From NCBI RefSeq assembly GCF_900109995.1, contig NZ_FOCB01000003.1, forward strand, positions 404,326-468,325: a DNA stretch of 64,000 nucleotides, given 5' to 3'. This stretch comes from Pseudomonas sp. ok272 (lineage in GTDB: Bacteria > Pseudomonadota > Gammaproteobacteria > Pseudomonadales > Pseudomonadaceae). Below the pieces are notes generated by a model. It did not search any database, was not told the DNA's origin, and saw only the letters and a list, made by a program, of their open reading frames with translations. Below are positions 53,565-62,343 of the stretch, piece after piece; the stretch's first letter is position 1, and every line of letters begins with the position of its first letter. The translations under genes and the position numbers were made by a program.

Positions 53565-53882
53565 TCAGAGGGTCAGGATTGCCTGGGCCAACTGTGCATC
53601 GGTCGCGGCCAACTGTGGAACCTGTGTGCGGATGTGTTCCAGCGCGCTTTCCAGACGAACGCCACGGATCGCACCTTCGCTGGCGACAAAGCTGGCCGCA
53701 TCGTCACGGGCGGCGCGGACAATCTTGTCGTCGCGGAACGAAGACGTGACGTTGGAAGTGGCATCGGACGTGGCCTTGAGTGCGCCGACGATGGCGTCAG
53801 TGGTAACGATCAGGCTCGAGGCGTGCGAATTGGCAGTCACGGCCAACAGGGCAGCGGCGCTCAGCAGACGAAGACGGGACAT
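53565..53882 (-). CDS. DUF2388 family periplasmic protein (copy 3)
   Basis: This 105-residue paralogue has a signal peptide (LLAVTANSHA-SSLI) and the core DAASFVASEGAIRGVRLESALEHIR. A CAGGAGTT ribosome site decides ATG 53882. It leads a series of three DUF2388 genes and the metallopeptidase, all leftward. The family is largely confined to Pseudomonas. A terminator-like hairpin lies just upstream. Confidence 0.88.
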   Translation of the reverse strand: MSRLRLLSAAALLAVTANSHASSLIVTTDAIVGALKATSDATSNVTSSFRDDKIVRAARDDAASFVASEGAIRGVRLESALEHIRTQVPQLAATDAQLAQAILTL

Positions 53883-53905
53883 GGGTAACTCCTGTGGATA
53901 AACAA

Positions 53906-53940
53906 AAAAAGCGGCGCCCAGGACGCCGGGCAACCGCTAC
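53906..53940 (-). terminator. Hairpin terminator upstream of the DUF2388 genes
   Basis: On the minus strand AGCGG...GCCC...GGGC...CCGCT forms an interrupted stem followed by T7. It probably ends transcription from the upstream DUF1127 gene. Confidence 0.65.
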
Positions 53941-54057
53941 GTACCGCGTAGGACCTGAAGGGTCAGACGCGTCGTACGCAGCGTTCGCCACGTTGGTCCT
54001 GGATATTAGGCCGTAGTTCAACGCCAAGAATAGCCCTGTCATGCGTTCTATTGATCG

Positions 54058-54267
54058 CTATCGCCAAAAGGGCTGGTCCAGTTCGGCCATGCGCTCGCTG
54101 TGGCTGATGCCCGAGTCAGACAGTTCCAGCGCGCTGAGCTGAGCCAGCAGGCGTCGGGTCCGTACCCGTTCCATGCTTGCGCCGATCGCGGCGGCCAGGC
54201 GCCCGAGTCCTTGCAAGAGTGAGCGCCGTTGTGGGCGCTGGAGCGAAATATCGAGTGACCGATCCAT
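54058..54267 (-). CDS. DUF1127 family small protein (copy 1)
   Basis: This 69-residue basic protein starts MDRSLDISLQRP and ends ISHSERMAELDQPFWR. The tail MAELDQPFW is typical of DUF1127 proteins (YjiS-like), small RNA-binding or metabolism-linked factors. GAGGA lies before the ATG. Its upstream 54,355-54,425 region carries three copies of a TGTAC motif. Confidence 0.82.
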   Translation of the reverse strand: MDRSLDISLQRPQRRSLLQGLGRLAAAIGASMERVRTRRLLAQLSALELSDSGISHSERMAELDQPFWR

Positions 54268-54358
54268 GATGTATTCCTCGCGCTGGGGCTGGCAGAGCAG
54301 CCTTGGGAGATCATGTTGATCGTTTCGTGTTCGATGCAGCAGCTACACCGGGGTTAAA

Positions 54359-54421
54359 TTGTACTGGTTCAGTTTGGTTATTATTTAAACTGTACCGGTA
54401 TCGCCGATATCCTTCTGTACT
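54359..54421. promoter_or_regulatory. CTGTAC motif cluster upstream of DUF1127 copy 1
   Basis: TTGTACT, CTGTACC and CTGTACT occur at 54359, 54390 and 54415 within 63 bp, in the same orientation. Such CTGTAC(C/T) repeats are typical operators of MocR-type GntR regulators. No such regulator gene lies in the window. Confidence 0.5.
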
Positions 54422-54444
54422 GCCGATGACCAAGCCCTGAAACG

Positions 54445-54480
54445 ACAAGACCCGTCGTGGTTTCCCACGACGGGTCTTGT
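54445..54480 (-). terminator. Perfect 16-bp hairpin after DUF1127 copy 2
   Basis: ACAAGACCCGTCGTGG and its complement flank a TTTC loop. It lies 55 bp beyond the copy-2 stop, so it most likely ends that transcript, although the U tract is weak. Confidence 0.75.
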
Positions 54481-54535
54481 GTGTGCAATTCGGTGCTGGC
54501 GGTGGACCCGGTGGGTCAGGGCCAGCGACGCTAAC

Positions 54536-54751
54536 TTAGCGCCAGAACGGCTTGCTCAGCTCTTCGTAGCGTTGTGCTTCGCTAATCCCTGCGTCAGCCA
54601 GCAGACGCGAATCCAGGCGAGCCAGTTGATGGCGGCTGGAGATGCGGCGCTGCCACAGCATCAGGTTGGCGATAACGCGAAGAGGCAGGGAAGCCTGGGT
54701 TTTTACGGCCTTGTCTTCGAAGAACAGCTCGGAACTGAGTGTACGTTCCAT
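54536..54751 (-). CDS. DUF1127 family small protein (copy 2)
   Basis: This 71-residue protein (MERTLSSELFFEDKAVKTQA...) ends ISEAQRYEELSKPFWR. The C-terminal half, residues about 30-71, is the DUF1127 domain, with RQRL-type basic helix LMLWQRRISSRHQLARLD. ATG 54751 is preferred because AAGGA lies 8 bases upstream; ATG 54760 has no spacer. The function is unknown; DUF1127 proteins in relatives affect RNA turnover and metabolism. Confidence 0.85.
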   Translation of the reverse strand: MERTLSSELFFEDKAVKTQASLPLRVIANLMLWQRRISSRHQLARLDSRLLADAGISEAQRYEELSKPFWR

Positions 54752-54834
54752 GATTGACATCCTTCCGCTTGTGGCGGGATTAGGTAGTGGTTTAACTGAT
54801 GCCAATGATCCTCTCGTTTGGCCAGTCTCTCTAG

Positions 54835-55000
54835 ATACAGTTCATCTGTATTGTGAGGGGGCAGTTAACTGTTAATAGGCGGTGTACGGGTCTAAATTGA
54901 GGCAACTGTACCTATAAGCACCAAGTTGGTGCAAATAAGGGGCTTTTGCTCAAAAGTGTCGGGGATTTCAGTAGGAAATGGCCGGTACAGTAGTACAGTT
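54835..55000. promoter_or_regulatory. CTGTAC motif cluster upstream of DUF1127 copy 2
   Basis: ATACAG-TTCAT-CTGTAT (54835-54851) is an inverted repeat. AACTGTACC follows at 54904, then two tandem GTACAG (54985 and 54993) on the opposite strand. These match the motif seen upstream of copy 1, implying shared control. The segment also reaches the acetyl-CoA hydrolase stop at 55071. Confidence 0.5.
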
Positions 55001-55070
55001 TTAAACGGATATGCCGAGCGTGATGGCGAGCTGACGAAACTGTGTTTGCGTCAGCCGCCATCTGTATCGA

Positions 55071-56564
55071 TCAGTCGGCCAGCATGCGCCCGGTTTCTTC
55101 CAGGTTAATGTGCCAGCTCAGGGCCTCGCGCAGGATGTGCGGCGTGTGCCCGCCGATGGCGCAGGCCTTTTCAAAGTAGTCATTCAGCGCCTGGCGGTAG
55201 TCCGGGTGCACGCAGTTGTCGATCACCACCCGCGCCCGTTCCCGGGGCGCCAGGCCGCGCAGGTCAGCCAGGCCGATCTCCGTCACCAGGATGTCGACGT
55301 CATGCTCGGTGTGGTCAACGTGGCTGACCATTGGCACTACGCTGGAGATCGCCCCGCCCTTGGCAATCGACTTGGTGACGAAGATTGCCAGGTGGGCGTT
55401 GCGGGCGAAGTCGCCCGAGCCACCGATGCCGTTCATCATCCGTGTACCGCAGACGTGGGTGGAGTTGACGTTGCCGTACAGGTCGAACTCCAGCGCCGTG
55501 TTGATGCCGATGATGCCCAGGCGCCGCACCACTTCGGGGTGGTTGGAAATCTCTTGCGGGCGCAGCACCAACTTGTCCTTGTAGTGCTCCAGGTTGCCGA
55601 ACACGTCGGCGTTGCGCCGTTCCGACAAGGTGATCGAACTGCCCGAGGCAAAACTCAGCTTGCCCGCGTCGATCAGGTCGAATGTGGAGTCCTGCAGCAC
55701 TTCGGAGTACATGGTCAGGTCTTCGAACGGCGAGTCGATCAGCCCGCACATCACCGCGTTGGCGATGTTGCCAATACCCGCCTGCAGCGGACCGAGCTTG
55801 TTGGTCATGCGCCCGGCGTCGACTTCCTCTTTAAAGAAGTTGATCAGGTGATTGGCGATCGACTGGGTGTCGCTGTCGGGCGCGGCGACGGTGGAGGCCG
55901 AGTCCGCCTGGTTGGTGATGACAATGGCGACGATCTTCTCCGGCGGGATTGGAATCGCGGTGCTGCCAATGCGGTCATCCACCTGGGTCAGCGGGATCGG
56001 TGAGCGCGTCGGGCGATAGCTCGGGATATAGATGTCGTGCAGACCTTCCAGGTTGGCGTTGTGCGCCAGGTTGATCTCGACGATCACGTGTTTGGCGAAG
56101 ATCGCGAAGCTGGCGGAGTTGCCGACCGAGGTGGTGGGCACGATGTGGCCCTGCTCGGTGATCGCCACGGCTTCAATGACCGCGATGTCCGGCAGTTTGA
56201 GTTGCTTGTTGCGCAACTGTTCGACGGTTTCCGACAAATGCTGGTCGATAAACATCACCTCGCCGGCGTTGATCGCCTTGCGCAGGGTGCTGTCGACCTG
56301 GAATGGCATGCGTCGCGACAACACGCCCGCTTCAGTCAGTTGCTTGTCCAGATCGTTGCCCAGGCTGGCACCGGTCATCAGGGTGATTTTCAGAGGCGAG
56401 GTCTTGGCACGCTCGGCCAGCGCATGGGGCACGGCCTTGGCTTCGCCGGCGCGGGTGAAGCCGCTCATGCCGACGGTCATGCCGTCCTGAATCAGAGCGG
56501 CAGCGTCGGCGGCGCTCATCACCTTATCCAACAACGAAGGCAAGCGAATACGGTCACGGTACAT
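55071..56564 (-). CDS. Acetyl-CoA hydrolase/succinyl-CoA:acetate CoA-transferase family
   Basis: This 497-residue enzyme belongs to the Ach1/CoA-transferase family and most likely moves CoA between acetate and succinate. Signatures: the glycine-rich GMSGFTRAGEAK near the N-terminus, MCGLIDSPFEDLTMYSEVLQ with the expected catalytic Glu region (ITEQGHI/SEVLQD), and GGSGDFARNAHLAIFVTKS. ATG 56564 (MYRDRIRLPSLLDK) fits the family. It links acetate metabolism to the TCA cycle. Confidence 0.9.
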   Translation of the reverse strand: MYRDRIRLPSLLDKVMSAADAAALIQDGMTVGMSGFTRAGEAKAVPHALAERAKTSPLKITLMTGASLGNDLDKQLTEAGVLSRRMPFQVDSTLRKAINAGEVMFIDQHLSETVEQLRNKQLKLPDIAVIEAVAITEQGHIVPTTSVGNSASFAIFAKHVIVEINLAHNANLEGLHDIYIPSYRPTRSPIPLTQVDDRIGSTAIPIPPEKIVAIVITNQADSASTVAAPDSDTQSIANHLINFFKEEVDAGRMTNKLGPLQAGIGNIANAVMCGLIDSPFEDLTMYSEVLQDSTFDLIDAGKLSFASGSSITLSERRNADVFGNLEHYKDKLVLRPQEISNHPEVVRRLGIIGINTALEFDLYGNVNSTHVCGTRMMNGIGGSGDFARNAHLAIFVTKSIAKGGAISSVVPMVSHVDHTEHDVDILVTEIGLADLRGLAPRERARVVIDNCVHPDYRQALNDYFEKACAIGGHTPHILREALSWHINLEETGRMLAD

Positions 56565-56688
56565 GGATAGTTTTCTCGGGCAACGGAAGCAAGATGCGCA
56601 GTCTAGTGATTTCGATAACATCCGTCCCGCTACCATGGTCGAATGCCAGCAAGCGATTTAGAGCCTTGCGTCGGATTTCATGCAGCAT

Positions 56689-56722
56689 AAAAAAACCCCA
56701 GCCTACGAACGGCCGGGGTTTT
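56689..56722 (-). terminator. Rho-independent terminator after pntB
   Basis: AAAACCCC-GCC and GGC-GGGGTTTT pair around TACGAAC. On the minus strand the stem is followed by T7, ending the pnt operon. Confidence 0.88.
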
Positions 56723-56744
56723 GGGTATTGCGTTGGCGCAGTGT

Positions 56745-58181
56745 TTAGTCGACGGCCTTGACCATGTCTTCAATGACTTTCTTGGCGTCGCCGAACACCA
56801 TCATGGTCTTGTCCAGGTAGAACAGTTCGTTGTCCAGGCCAGCATAGCCGCTGGCCATCGAACGCTTGTTGACGATGATGGTCTTGGCCTTGAACGCTTC
56901 GAGGATCGGCATGCCGGCAATCGGCGATTTCGGATCGTTCTTGGCGGCCGGGTTGACCACGTCGTTGGCGCCCAGCACCAGCACCACGTCGGCCTGGCCG
57001 AACTCGGAGTTGATGTCTTCCATCTCGAACACCTGGTCGTAAGGCACCTCGGCCTCGGCCAGCAGCACGTTCATGTGGCCAGGCATGCGACCGGCCACCG
57101 GGTGGATCGCATACTTCACGGTCACGCCACGGTGGGTCAGCTTCTCGGTCAGTTCCTTCAGCGCGTGCTGTGCCCGTGCTACCGCCAGGCCATAGCCCGG
57201 GACGATGATCACGGTGTCGGCGTTGGTCAGCAGGAAGGTCGCGTCGTCTGCCGAGCCCGATTTCACCGGACGAGCCTCTTTCGAGCCTGCGGGGCCGGCG
57301 GCATCGGCGGTATTGCCGAAGCCACCGAGCAGTACATTAAAGAAGGAACGGTTCATCGCCTTGCACATGATGTACGAGAGGATCGCGCCACTTGAACCCA
57401 CCAGCGAGCCGGCGATGATCAGCATCGAGTTGTTCAGCGAGAAGCCGATGCCCGCCGCTGCCCAGCCGGAATAGCTGTTGAGCATCGACACCACCACCGG
57501 CATGTCGGCGCCGCCAATCGGGATGATGATCAGCACGCCCAGCACGAAGGCCAGCGCCAGCATCAAGGCGAAGGCGCTGAGATTGCCGGTGAACATGAAC
57601 ACCAGGCCCAGGCCCAGGGTGGCGAGACCCAATACCAGGTTCAGCTTGTGCTGGCCGCCGAACTGTACCGGTGCGCCTTGGAACAGGCGGAACTTGTACT
57701 TGCCCGACAGCTTGCCGAAGGCAATCACGGAGCCGGAGAAGGTAATGGCACCGATGGCGGCACCGAGGAACAGCTCCAGGCGGTTACCGGCGGGAATCGA
57801 GTCGCCCAGTTGTTTGACGATGCCCAGTGACTGCGGTTCGACCACGGCGGCAATGGCGATGAACACCGCGGCCAGGCCGATCATGCTGTGCATGAAGGCC
57901 ACCAGCTCCGGCATCTTGGTCATTTCTACGCGCTTGGCCATGATCGAGCCGGCAGTGCCGCCGACCAGTAGGCCGACGATTACATAGCCGATGCCGGCGG
58001 TAGCCAGCTCGGCGCCCAGCTTATAGATCAGGCCTACGGTGGTCAGTACCGCCAGCGCCATGCCCAGCATGCCGAACAGGTTGCCGCGGCGCGAGGTCGT
58101 CGGGTGCGACAGGCCTTTGAGCGCCTGGATGAAGCAGATCGACGCGATCAGGTAGAGCGTCGTGACAAGGTTCATGCTCAT
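56745..58181 (-). CDS. pntB: NAD(P) transhydrogenase subunit beta
   Basis: This 478-residue subunit holds nine or so membrane helices (about 1-280) of the proton channel and the C-terminal NADP(H)-binding domain (about 300-478) with [38 protein letters not shown] and [17 protein letters not shown]. With the alpha subunits it drives NADPH formation using the proton gradient. ATG 58181 overlaps the pntA2 stop by 4 bp. Confidence 0.97.
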   Translation of the reverse strand: MSMNLVTTLYLIASICFIQALKGLSHPTTSRRGNLFGMLGMALAVLTTVGLIYKLGAELATAGIGYVIVGLLVGGTAGSIMAKRVEMTKMPELVAFMHSMIGLAAVFIAIAAVVEPQSLGIVKQLGDSIPAGNRLELFLGAAIGAITFSGSVIAFGKLSGKYKFRLFQGAPVQFGGQHKLNLVLGLATLGLGLVFMFTGNLSAFALMLALAFVLGVLIIIPIGGADMPVVVSMLNSYSGWAAAGIGFSLNNSMLIIAGSLVGSSGAILSYIMCKAMNRSFFNVLLGGFGNTADAAGPAGSKEARPVKSGSADDATFLLTNADTVIIVPGYGLAVARAQHALKELTEKLTHRGVTVKYAIHPVAGRMPGHMNVLLAEAEVPYDQVFEMEDINSEFGQADVVLVLGANDVVNPAAKNDPKSPIAGMPILEAFKAKTIIVNKRSMASGYAGLDNELFYLDKTMMVFGDAKKVIEDMVKAVD

Positions 58182-58504
58182 GACTTGGGCGCCTCTTCTT
58201 TAACGGCTTTCGGGGCTTTTTTCTTGAACATTTCCAGCATGCGGCGGGTGACAAGGAAGCCACCGAACACGTTGACGGCGGCCAGCGCCACCGCGAGGGT
58301 GCCCATGGTCTTGCCCAGAGGCGTCACGGTGAGAGCCGCTGCCAGCATGGCGCCGACGATCACGATCGCCGAAATCGCGTTGGTCACCGCCATCAATGGG
58401 GTGTGCAGCGCGGGTGTAACGTTCCAGACCACGTGATAACCGACATAAATCGCCAGCACGAAGATGATCAGGTTGTAGATACCGGGGGAGATAAGCTCTT
58501 CCAT
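58178..58504 (-). CDS. pntAB: NAD(P) transhydrogenase subunit alpha, membrane part (PntAB)
   Basis: This 108-residue protein is the membrane portion of the split alpha subunit, with three helices and the conserved [32 protein letters not shown]. In many Proteobacteria the E. coli PntA is split into two chains as here. It starts at ATG 58504, 16 bp after the pntAA gene. Confidence 0.95.
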   Translation of the reverse strand: MEELISPGIYNLIIFVLAIYVGYHVVWNVTPALHTPLMAVTNAISAIVIVGAMLAAALTVTPLGKTMGTLAVALAAVNVFGGFLVTRRMLEMFKKKAPKAVKEEAPKS

Positions 58505-58519
58505 CGTCTGAATCCCTGC

Positions 58520-59641
58520 TTAGGCGTTTTTGCGGATGACTTGACCGTCGCGGCACATCAGGCACGCGGCGACGATGTCGTCTTCGAGGTTGATCTCGAA
58601 CTGGCCTTCCTGGGTGAAGACCAGCTTCAGGAAGTCCAGCAGGTTGCGGGCGTAGAGCGCCGAGGCGTCCGCACCGACCTGGGCGGCCAGGTTGGTTGGG
58701 CCCGCAATGGTCACGCCATGGGCCACGATCACCTGGTCGGCCACGGTCAGCGGGCAGTTGCCCCCTTGGGCGGCGGCGAGGTCGATCACCACCGAGCCGG
58801 GCTTCATCTGCGCCACGGTTTCCGCGCTCAGTAGCGTCGGCGCCTTGCGGCCCGGGATCAGTGCCGTGGTGATGACGATGTCAGCCTGCTTGGCGCGTTC
58901 ATGGACGGCCACGGCCTGGCGCTGCATCCAGCTGGCGGGCATGGGGCGGGCGTAGCCGCCGACGCCGACGGCGCATTCACGCTCTTCATCGGTTTCGTAC
59001 GGGACGTCGACGAATTTGGCGCCCAGGGATTCGATTTGTTCCTTCACGGCCGGACGTACGTCAGAGGCCTCGATCACGGCACCCAGGCGCTTGGCGGTCG
59101 CAATGGCCTGCAGGCCCGCAACCCCGGCGCCGAGGATCAGCACCCGGGCCGCTTTCACGGTGCCGGCCGCCGTCATCAGCATGGGCATGAAGCGCGGATA
59201 GTGGTGAGCGGCCAGCAGCACGGCTTTATAACCGGCAATGTTGGCTTGCGAGGACAGCACATCAAGGCTTTGCGCGCGGGAGGTGCGCGGCGCCGCTTCC
59301 AGGGCAAACGCGGTGATGCCGCGCTCGGCCAGTTTGGCAATGGTTTCATTGCTGAACGGGTTGAGCATGCCGACTAGCACGGTTCCAGTTTTGATCAGGC
59401 TCAGTTCGCTGTCGCTGGGGGCGACAACCTTGAGGATCAGATCTGCACCAAATGCATCGCTAGCGCTGCCAATCACGGCACCTGCCGCTTCATAAGCACT
59501 GTCCACGACGCTGGCATTGACGCCCGCCCCGCTTTGTACAGTGACCTTATGACCCTGGCCGATCAGCTTCTTGATGGTTTCCGGGGTTGCAGCAACCCGC
59601 GTTTCACCGGTCTGGGTTTCGAGAGGAACACCAATGTGCAC
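58520..59641 (-). CDS. pntAA: NAD(P) transhydrogenase subunit alpha, NAD-binding part (PntAA)
   Basis: This 373-residue protein is the cytoplasmic NAD(H)-binding domain of the alpha subunit, related to alanine dehydrogenase. VLILGAGVAGLQAIATAKRLGA is the Rossmann fold motif and RVAATPETIKKLIGQGHKV the N-terminal signature. The start is GTG 59641, supported by AGGAGA 7 bases upstream. First gene of the three-gene operon. Confidence 0.95.
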   Translation of the reverse strand: MHIGVPLETQTGETRVAATPETIKKLIGQGHKVTVQSGAGVNASVVDSAYEAAGAVIGSASDAFGADLILKVVAPSDSELSLIKTGTVLVGMLNPFSNETIAKLAERGITAFALEAAPRTSRAQSLDVLSSQANIAGYKAVLLAAHHYPRFMPMLMTAAGTVKAARVLILGAGVAGLQAIATAKRLGAVIEASDVRPAVKEQIESLGAKFVDVPYETDEERECAVGVGGYARPMPASWMQRQAVAVHERAKQADIVITTALIPGRKAPTLLSAETVAQMKPGSVVIDLAAAQGGNCPLTVADQVIVAHGVTIAGPTNLAAQVGADASALYARNLLDFLKLVFTQEGQFEINLEDDIVAACLMCRDGQVIRKNA

Positions 59642-60070
59642 GTCAAATCTCCTGCTTGATCTTATTGCTTTGATCTTTCTTGGAAGGCCAGCGCACTGAA
59701 AAGGGTGCAGCTGGGGCGGCCGATCAGCACGACCCCGCTTTATTTCAGGCGGGGCGCGGCATTTTGCAGGCGAACTTTGTGGCCTTCAAGCGGTTATGAC
59801 GGGTGACGGAAAATTAACTACAAGTCACCCCGTGACCGAATGTCGCAAGTAATGGGTAAAACCCCTTGTAGTACGGGCCTTTCAGGGGTTTTGGCTGAAT
59901 TTAAAGAATTTACACATAGGCTGTATGAATGATGCGCAACCGCTACGGATTAATGTCTGAAAGCCACGCCGTTAGTGGGGTGCGTGGCCATTTTGCGGGT
60001 CATGGATACAGTCTGTGAATATGCGACATTTAGTTATATCTGTAGGGCTTTTATTTATTTGACTACCGAG
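59642..60070. promoter_or_regulatory. Intergenic region upstream of the pnt operon
   Basis: This 429-bp stretch has no supported gene. It must carry the pnt promoter near 59,650-59,800. An imperfect stem GCCACGC/GTGCGTGGC at about 59,963-59,990 is a possible terminator for the leftward gcdR gene. The remainder is AT-rich with nothing recognised. Confidence 0.4.
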
Positions 60071-60991
60071 TCAGCTAATGCTTGGGAATCCCTGTCCGTC
60101 TAGGCTGTAGCGGTGAGCCTGGGTGATCAGCCAATCACGAAAAGCGCGCAACGAGGCGGATTCGACCTTTCGCTCGGGAATCATCAGGTAATACGCCTTG
60201 ATGCTCGACAGTGCCTGGGGGTTGGCAATCACCAGGCGTTTCTCGGCCAGTTCCCGCTGGATCAGGAAGGGCGGGATCAGCGCGATCCCCATGTCATGCA
60301 TGGCGGCCTGGGCGAGCATGGAGAATAGCTCGTAGCGTGGGCCTGTCATGTCGCGGGGGATGTTCAGGTTCTGTGAGTTGAACCACTGGCGCCATGCATA
60401 AGGGCGGGTGGTTTGTTGCAGCAGTGGCAGCTCGGCAATGACCTCGGCCTCCAGATACGTACGGTTTCCCAGTAAGGCGGGGCTGCATACGGGCATCGGG
60501 TTTTCGCCCATCAGTCTGTGGGACTCGGTGCCGGACCAATCGGCATCACCAAAGTAAATCGCCGCGTCGAAGTCGGTGTCGGCAAACAGGAAGGGCCGCG
60601 TGCGATTGGTCAGGTTGACCGTGACTTCCGGGTGTTGCTCCTGGAAGTCCTTGAGCCGTGGCAGCAGCCATTGGGTGCCAAAGGTCGGGACCACGGCCAG
60701 TTCGATCACGTTGGCCCCCTGCTGCCCCATCACCGACAAGGTGTCCCGTTCGACGGCATCCAGTTGGGTGGCGACGCGCCGGCTGTAGGACAGGCCCGCC
60801 TCGGTCAGCTTTACGCCGCGACGCGAGCGTCTGAACAGTTCGACGCTGAGGAACTCCTCCAGCCCGGCGATCTGTCGGCAGATTGCACCTTGGGTCAGCG
60901 AAAGCTCCTGGGCGGCCTTGGTAAAGCTTTCGTGGCGCGCTGCGGCTTCAAAGCTGACCAGGGCGGTGGTGCTGGGGATCTTTCGGCGCAT
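60071..60991 (-). CDS. gcdR: LysR-family regulator of glutarate catabolism (GcdR-like)
   Basis: This 306-residue regulator has an N-terminal HTH (SFTKAAQELSLTQGAICRQI) and a ligand-binding domain of the GcvA-like branch. It diverges from gcdH across a 157-bp gap, matching GcdR, which controls gcdHG in pseudomonads. ATG 60991 is preferred because GAGG lies about 8 bases upstream; a GTG at 61006 is an alternative. Ligand is presumably glutarate, inferred from context. Confidence 0.85.
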   Translation of the reverse strand: MRRKIPSTTALVSFEAAARHESFTKAAQELSLTQGAICRQIAGLEEFLSVELFRRSRRGVKLTEAGLSYSRRVATQLDAVERDTLSVMGQQGANVIELAVVPTFGTQWLLPRLKDFQEQHPEVTVNLTNRTRPFLFADTDFDAAIYFGDADWSGTESHRLMGENPMPVCSPALLGNRTYLEAEVIAELPLLQQTTRPYAWRQWFNSQNLNIPRDMTGPRYELFSMLAQAAMHDMGIALIPPFLIQRELAEKRLVIANPQALSSIKAYYLMIPERKVESASLRAFRDWLITQAHRYSLDGQGFPSIS

Positions 60992-61148
60992 GTACAGCAA
61001 CCTCACTAATAGATCTTGTGTATGCCGTTCAAGGCCGTTACGGAGTGAGAAATTAGCACAACAGCATGCAAAATCCTCGTTTGCCCAATGTGCAGCCGAC
61101 GCCTAGGATCAATCCACGATATTTGACCCACTTCACGAGGACTCTCTC

Positions 61149-62330
61149 ATGGCCGGTAAAGCTAGCTTCAACTGGATCGATCCGCTGTTGCTGGACCAGC
61201 AGCTCACTGAAGAAGAGCGCATGGTGCGCGACAGCGCTGCTCAGTTTGCCCAGGACAAACTGGCACCGCGGATTCTCGAAGCGTTCCGCCATGAAAAAAC
61301 CGACCCGGCGATCTTCCGTGAAATGGGTGAGATCGGCCTGCTGGGTGCGACGATTCCCGAGCAGTACGGTGGCAGTGGCCTGAACTATGTCAGCTACGGC
61401 CTGATTGCCCGCGAGGTCGAGCGCATCGACTCCGGCTATCGCTCGATGATGAGCGTGCAGTCCTCGCTGGTGATGGTGCCGATCAATGAATTCGGGACCG
61501 AGGCGCAGAAGCAGAAATACCTGCCGAAGCTGGCGTCTGGTGAGTGGATCGGCTGCTTTGGTCTGACCGAGCCCAACCATGGTTCCGACCCGGGTTCGAT
61601 GATCACCCGTGCACGCAAGGTGGACGGCGGCTACAGCCTGAGCGGCGCCAAAATGTGGATCACCAACAGTCCGATCGCGGATGTCTTCGTGGTCTGGGCA
61701 AAGGACGATGCCGGTGATATCCGTGGCTTCGTGCTGGAGAAGGGCTGGAAAGGCCTGAGCGCTCCGACGATCCACGGCAAGGTCGGCCTACGTGCTTCGA
61801 TCACCGGCGAAATCGTGATGGACAACGTGTTCGTTCCCGAAGAGAACATCTTCCCGGATGTGCGTGGCCTGAAGGGTCCGTTCACCTGCCTCAACTCTGC
61901 CCGCTACGGCATCGCCTGGGGCGCACTGGGCGCCGCGGAATTCTGCTGGCACACCGCGCGTCAATACACCCTGGATCGTCAGCAATTTGGTCGTCCACTG
62001 GCGGCTACCCAGTTGATCCAGAAGAAACTGGCCGACATGCAGACTGAAATCACCATGGCCCTGCAGGGTTGCCTGCGTCTGGGTCGTATGAAGGATGAAG
62101 GCACTGCGGCGGTCGAAATCACCTCGATGATGAAGCGCAACTCCTGCGGCAAGTCGCTGGATATCGTGCGCATGGCGCGGGATATGCTGGGTGGCAATGG
62201 CATCTCCGATGAGTTCGGTGTTGCGCGTCACTTGGTCAACCTTGAGGTGGTCAACACCTATGAGGGCACTCACGACGTGCATGCGTTGATTCTGGGTCGT
62301 GCGCAGACTGGTCTCCAGGCGTTCTATTAA
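61149..62330 (+). CDS. gcdH: Glutaryl-CoA dehydrogenase
   Basis: This 393-residue acyl-CoA dehydrogenase oxidises and decarboxylates glutaryl-CoA to crotonyl-CoA in lysine and glutarate breakdown. Family motifs: [17 protein letters not shown] (flavin loop), [38 protein letters not shown], and the C-terminal [24 protein letters not shown] with the catalytic Glu. An AGGACTCTC ribosome-like site precedes ATG 61149. The next gene follows 13 bp later. Confidence 0.96.
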   Translation: MAGKASFNWIDPLLLDQQLTEEERMVRDSAAQFAQDKLAPRILEAFRHEKTDPAIFREMGEIGLLGATIPEQYGGSGLNYVSYGLIAREVERIDSGYRSMMSVQSSLVMVPINEFGTEAQKQKYLPKLASGEWIGCFGLTEPNHGSDPGSMITRARKVDGGYSLSGAKMWITNSPIADVFVVWAKDDAGDIRGFVLEKGWKGLSAPTIHGKVGLRASITGEIVMDNVFVPEENIFPDVRGLKGPFTCLNSARYGIAWGALGAAEFCWHTARQYTLDRQQFGRPLAATQLIQKKLADMQTEITMALQGCLRLGRMKDEGTAAVEITSMMKRNSCGKSLDIVRMARDMLGGNGISDEFGVARHLVNLEVVNTYEGTHDVHALILGRAQTGLQAFY

Positions 62331-62343
62331 TAGGAGAGCGGTC

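Noticed and set aside
54479..54757. 92-codon frame antisense to DUF1127 copy 2
   Set aside because: The opposite strand has a recognised DUF1127 C-terminus and ribosome site.
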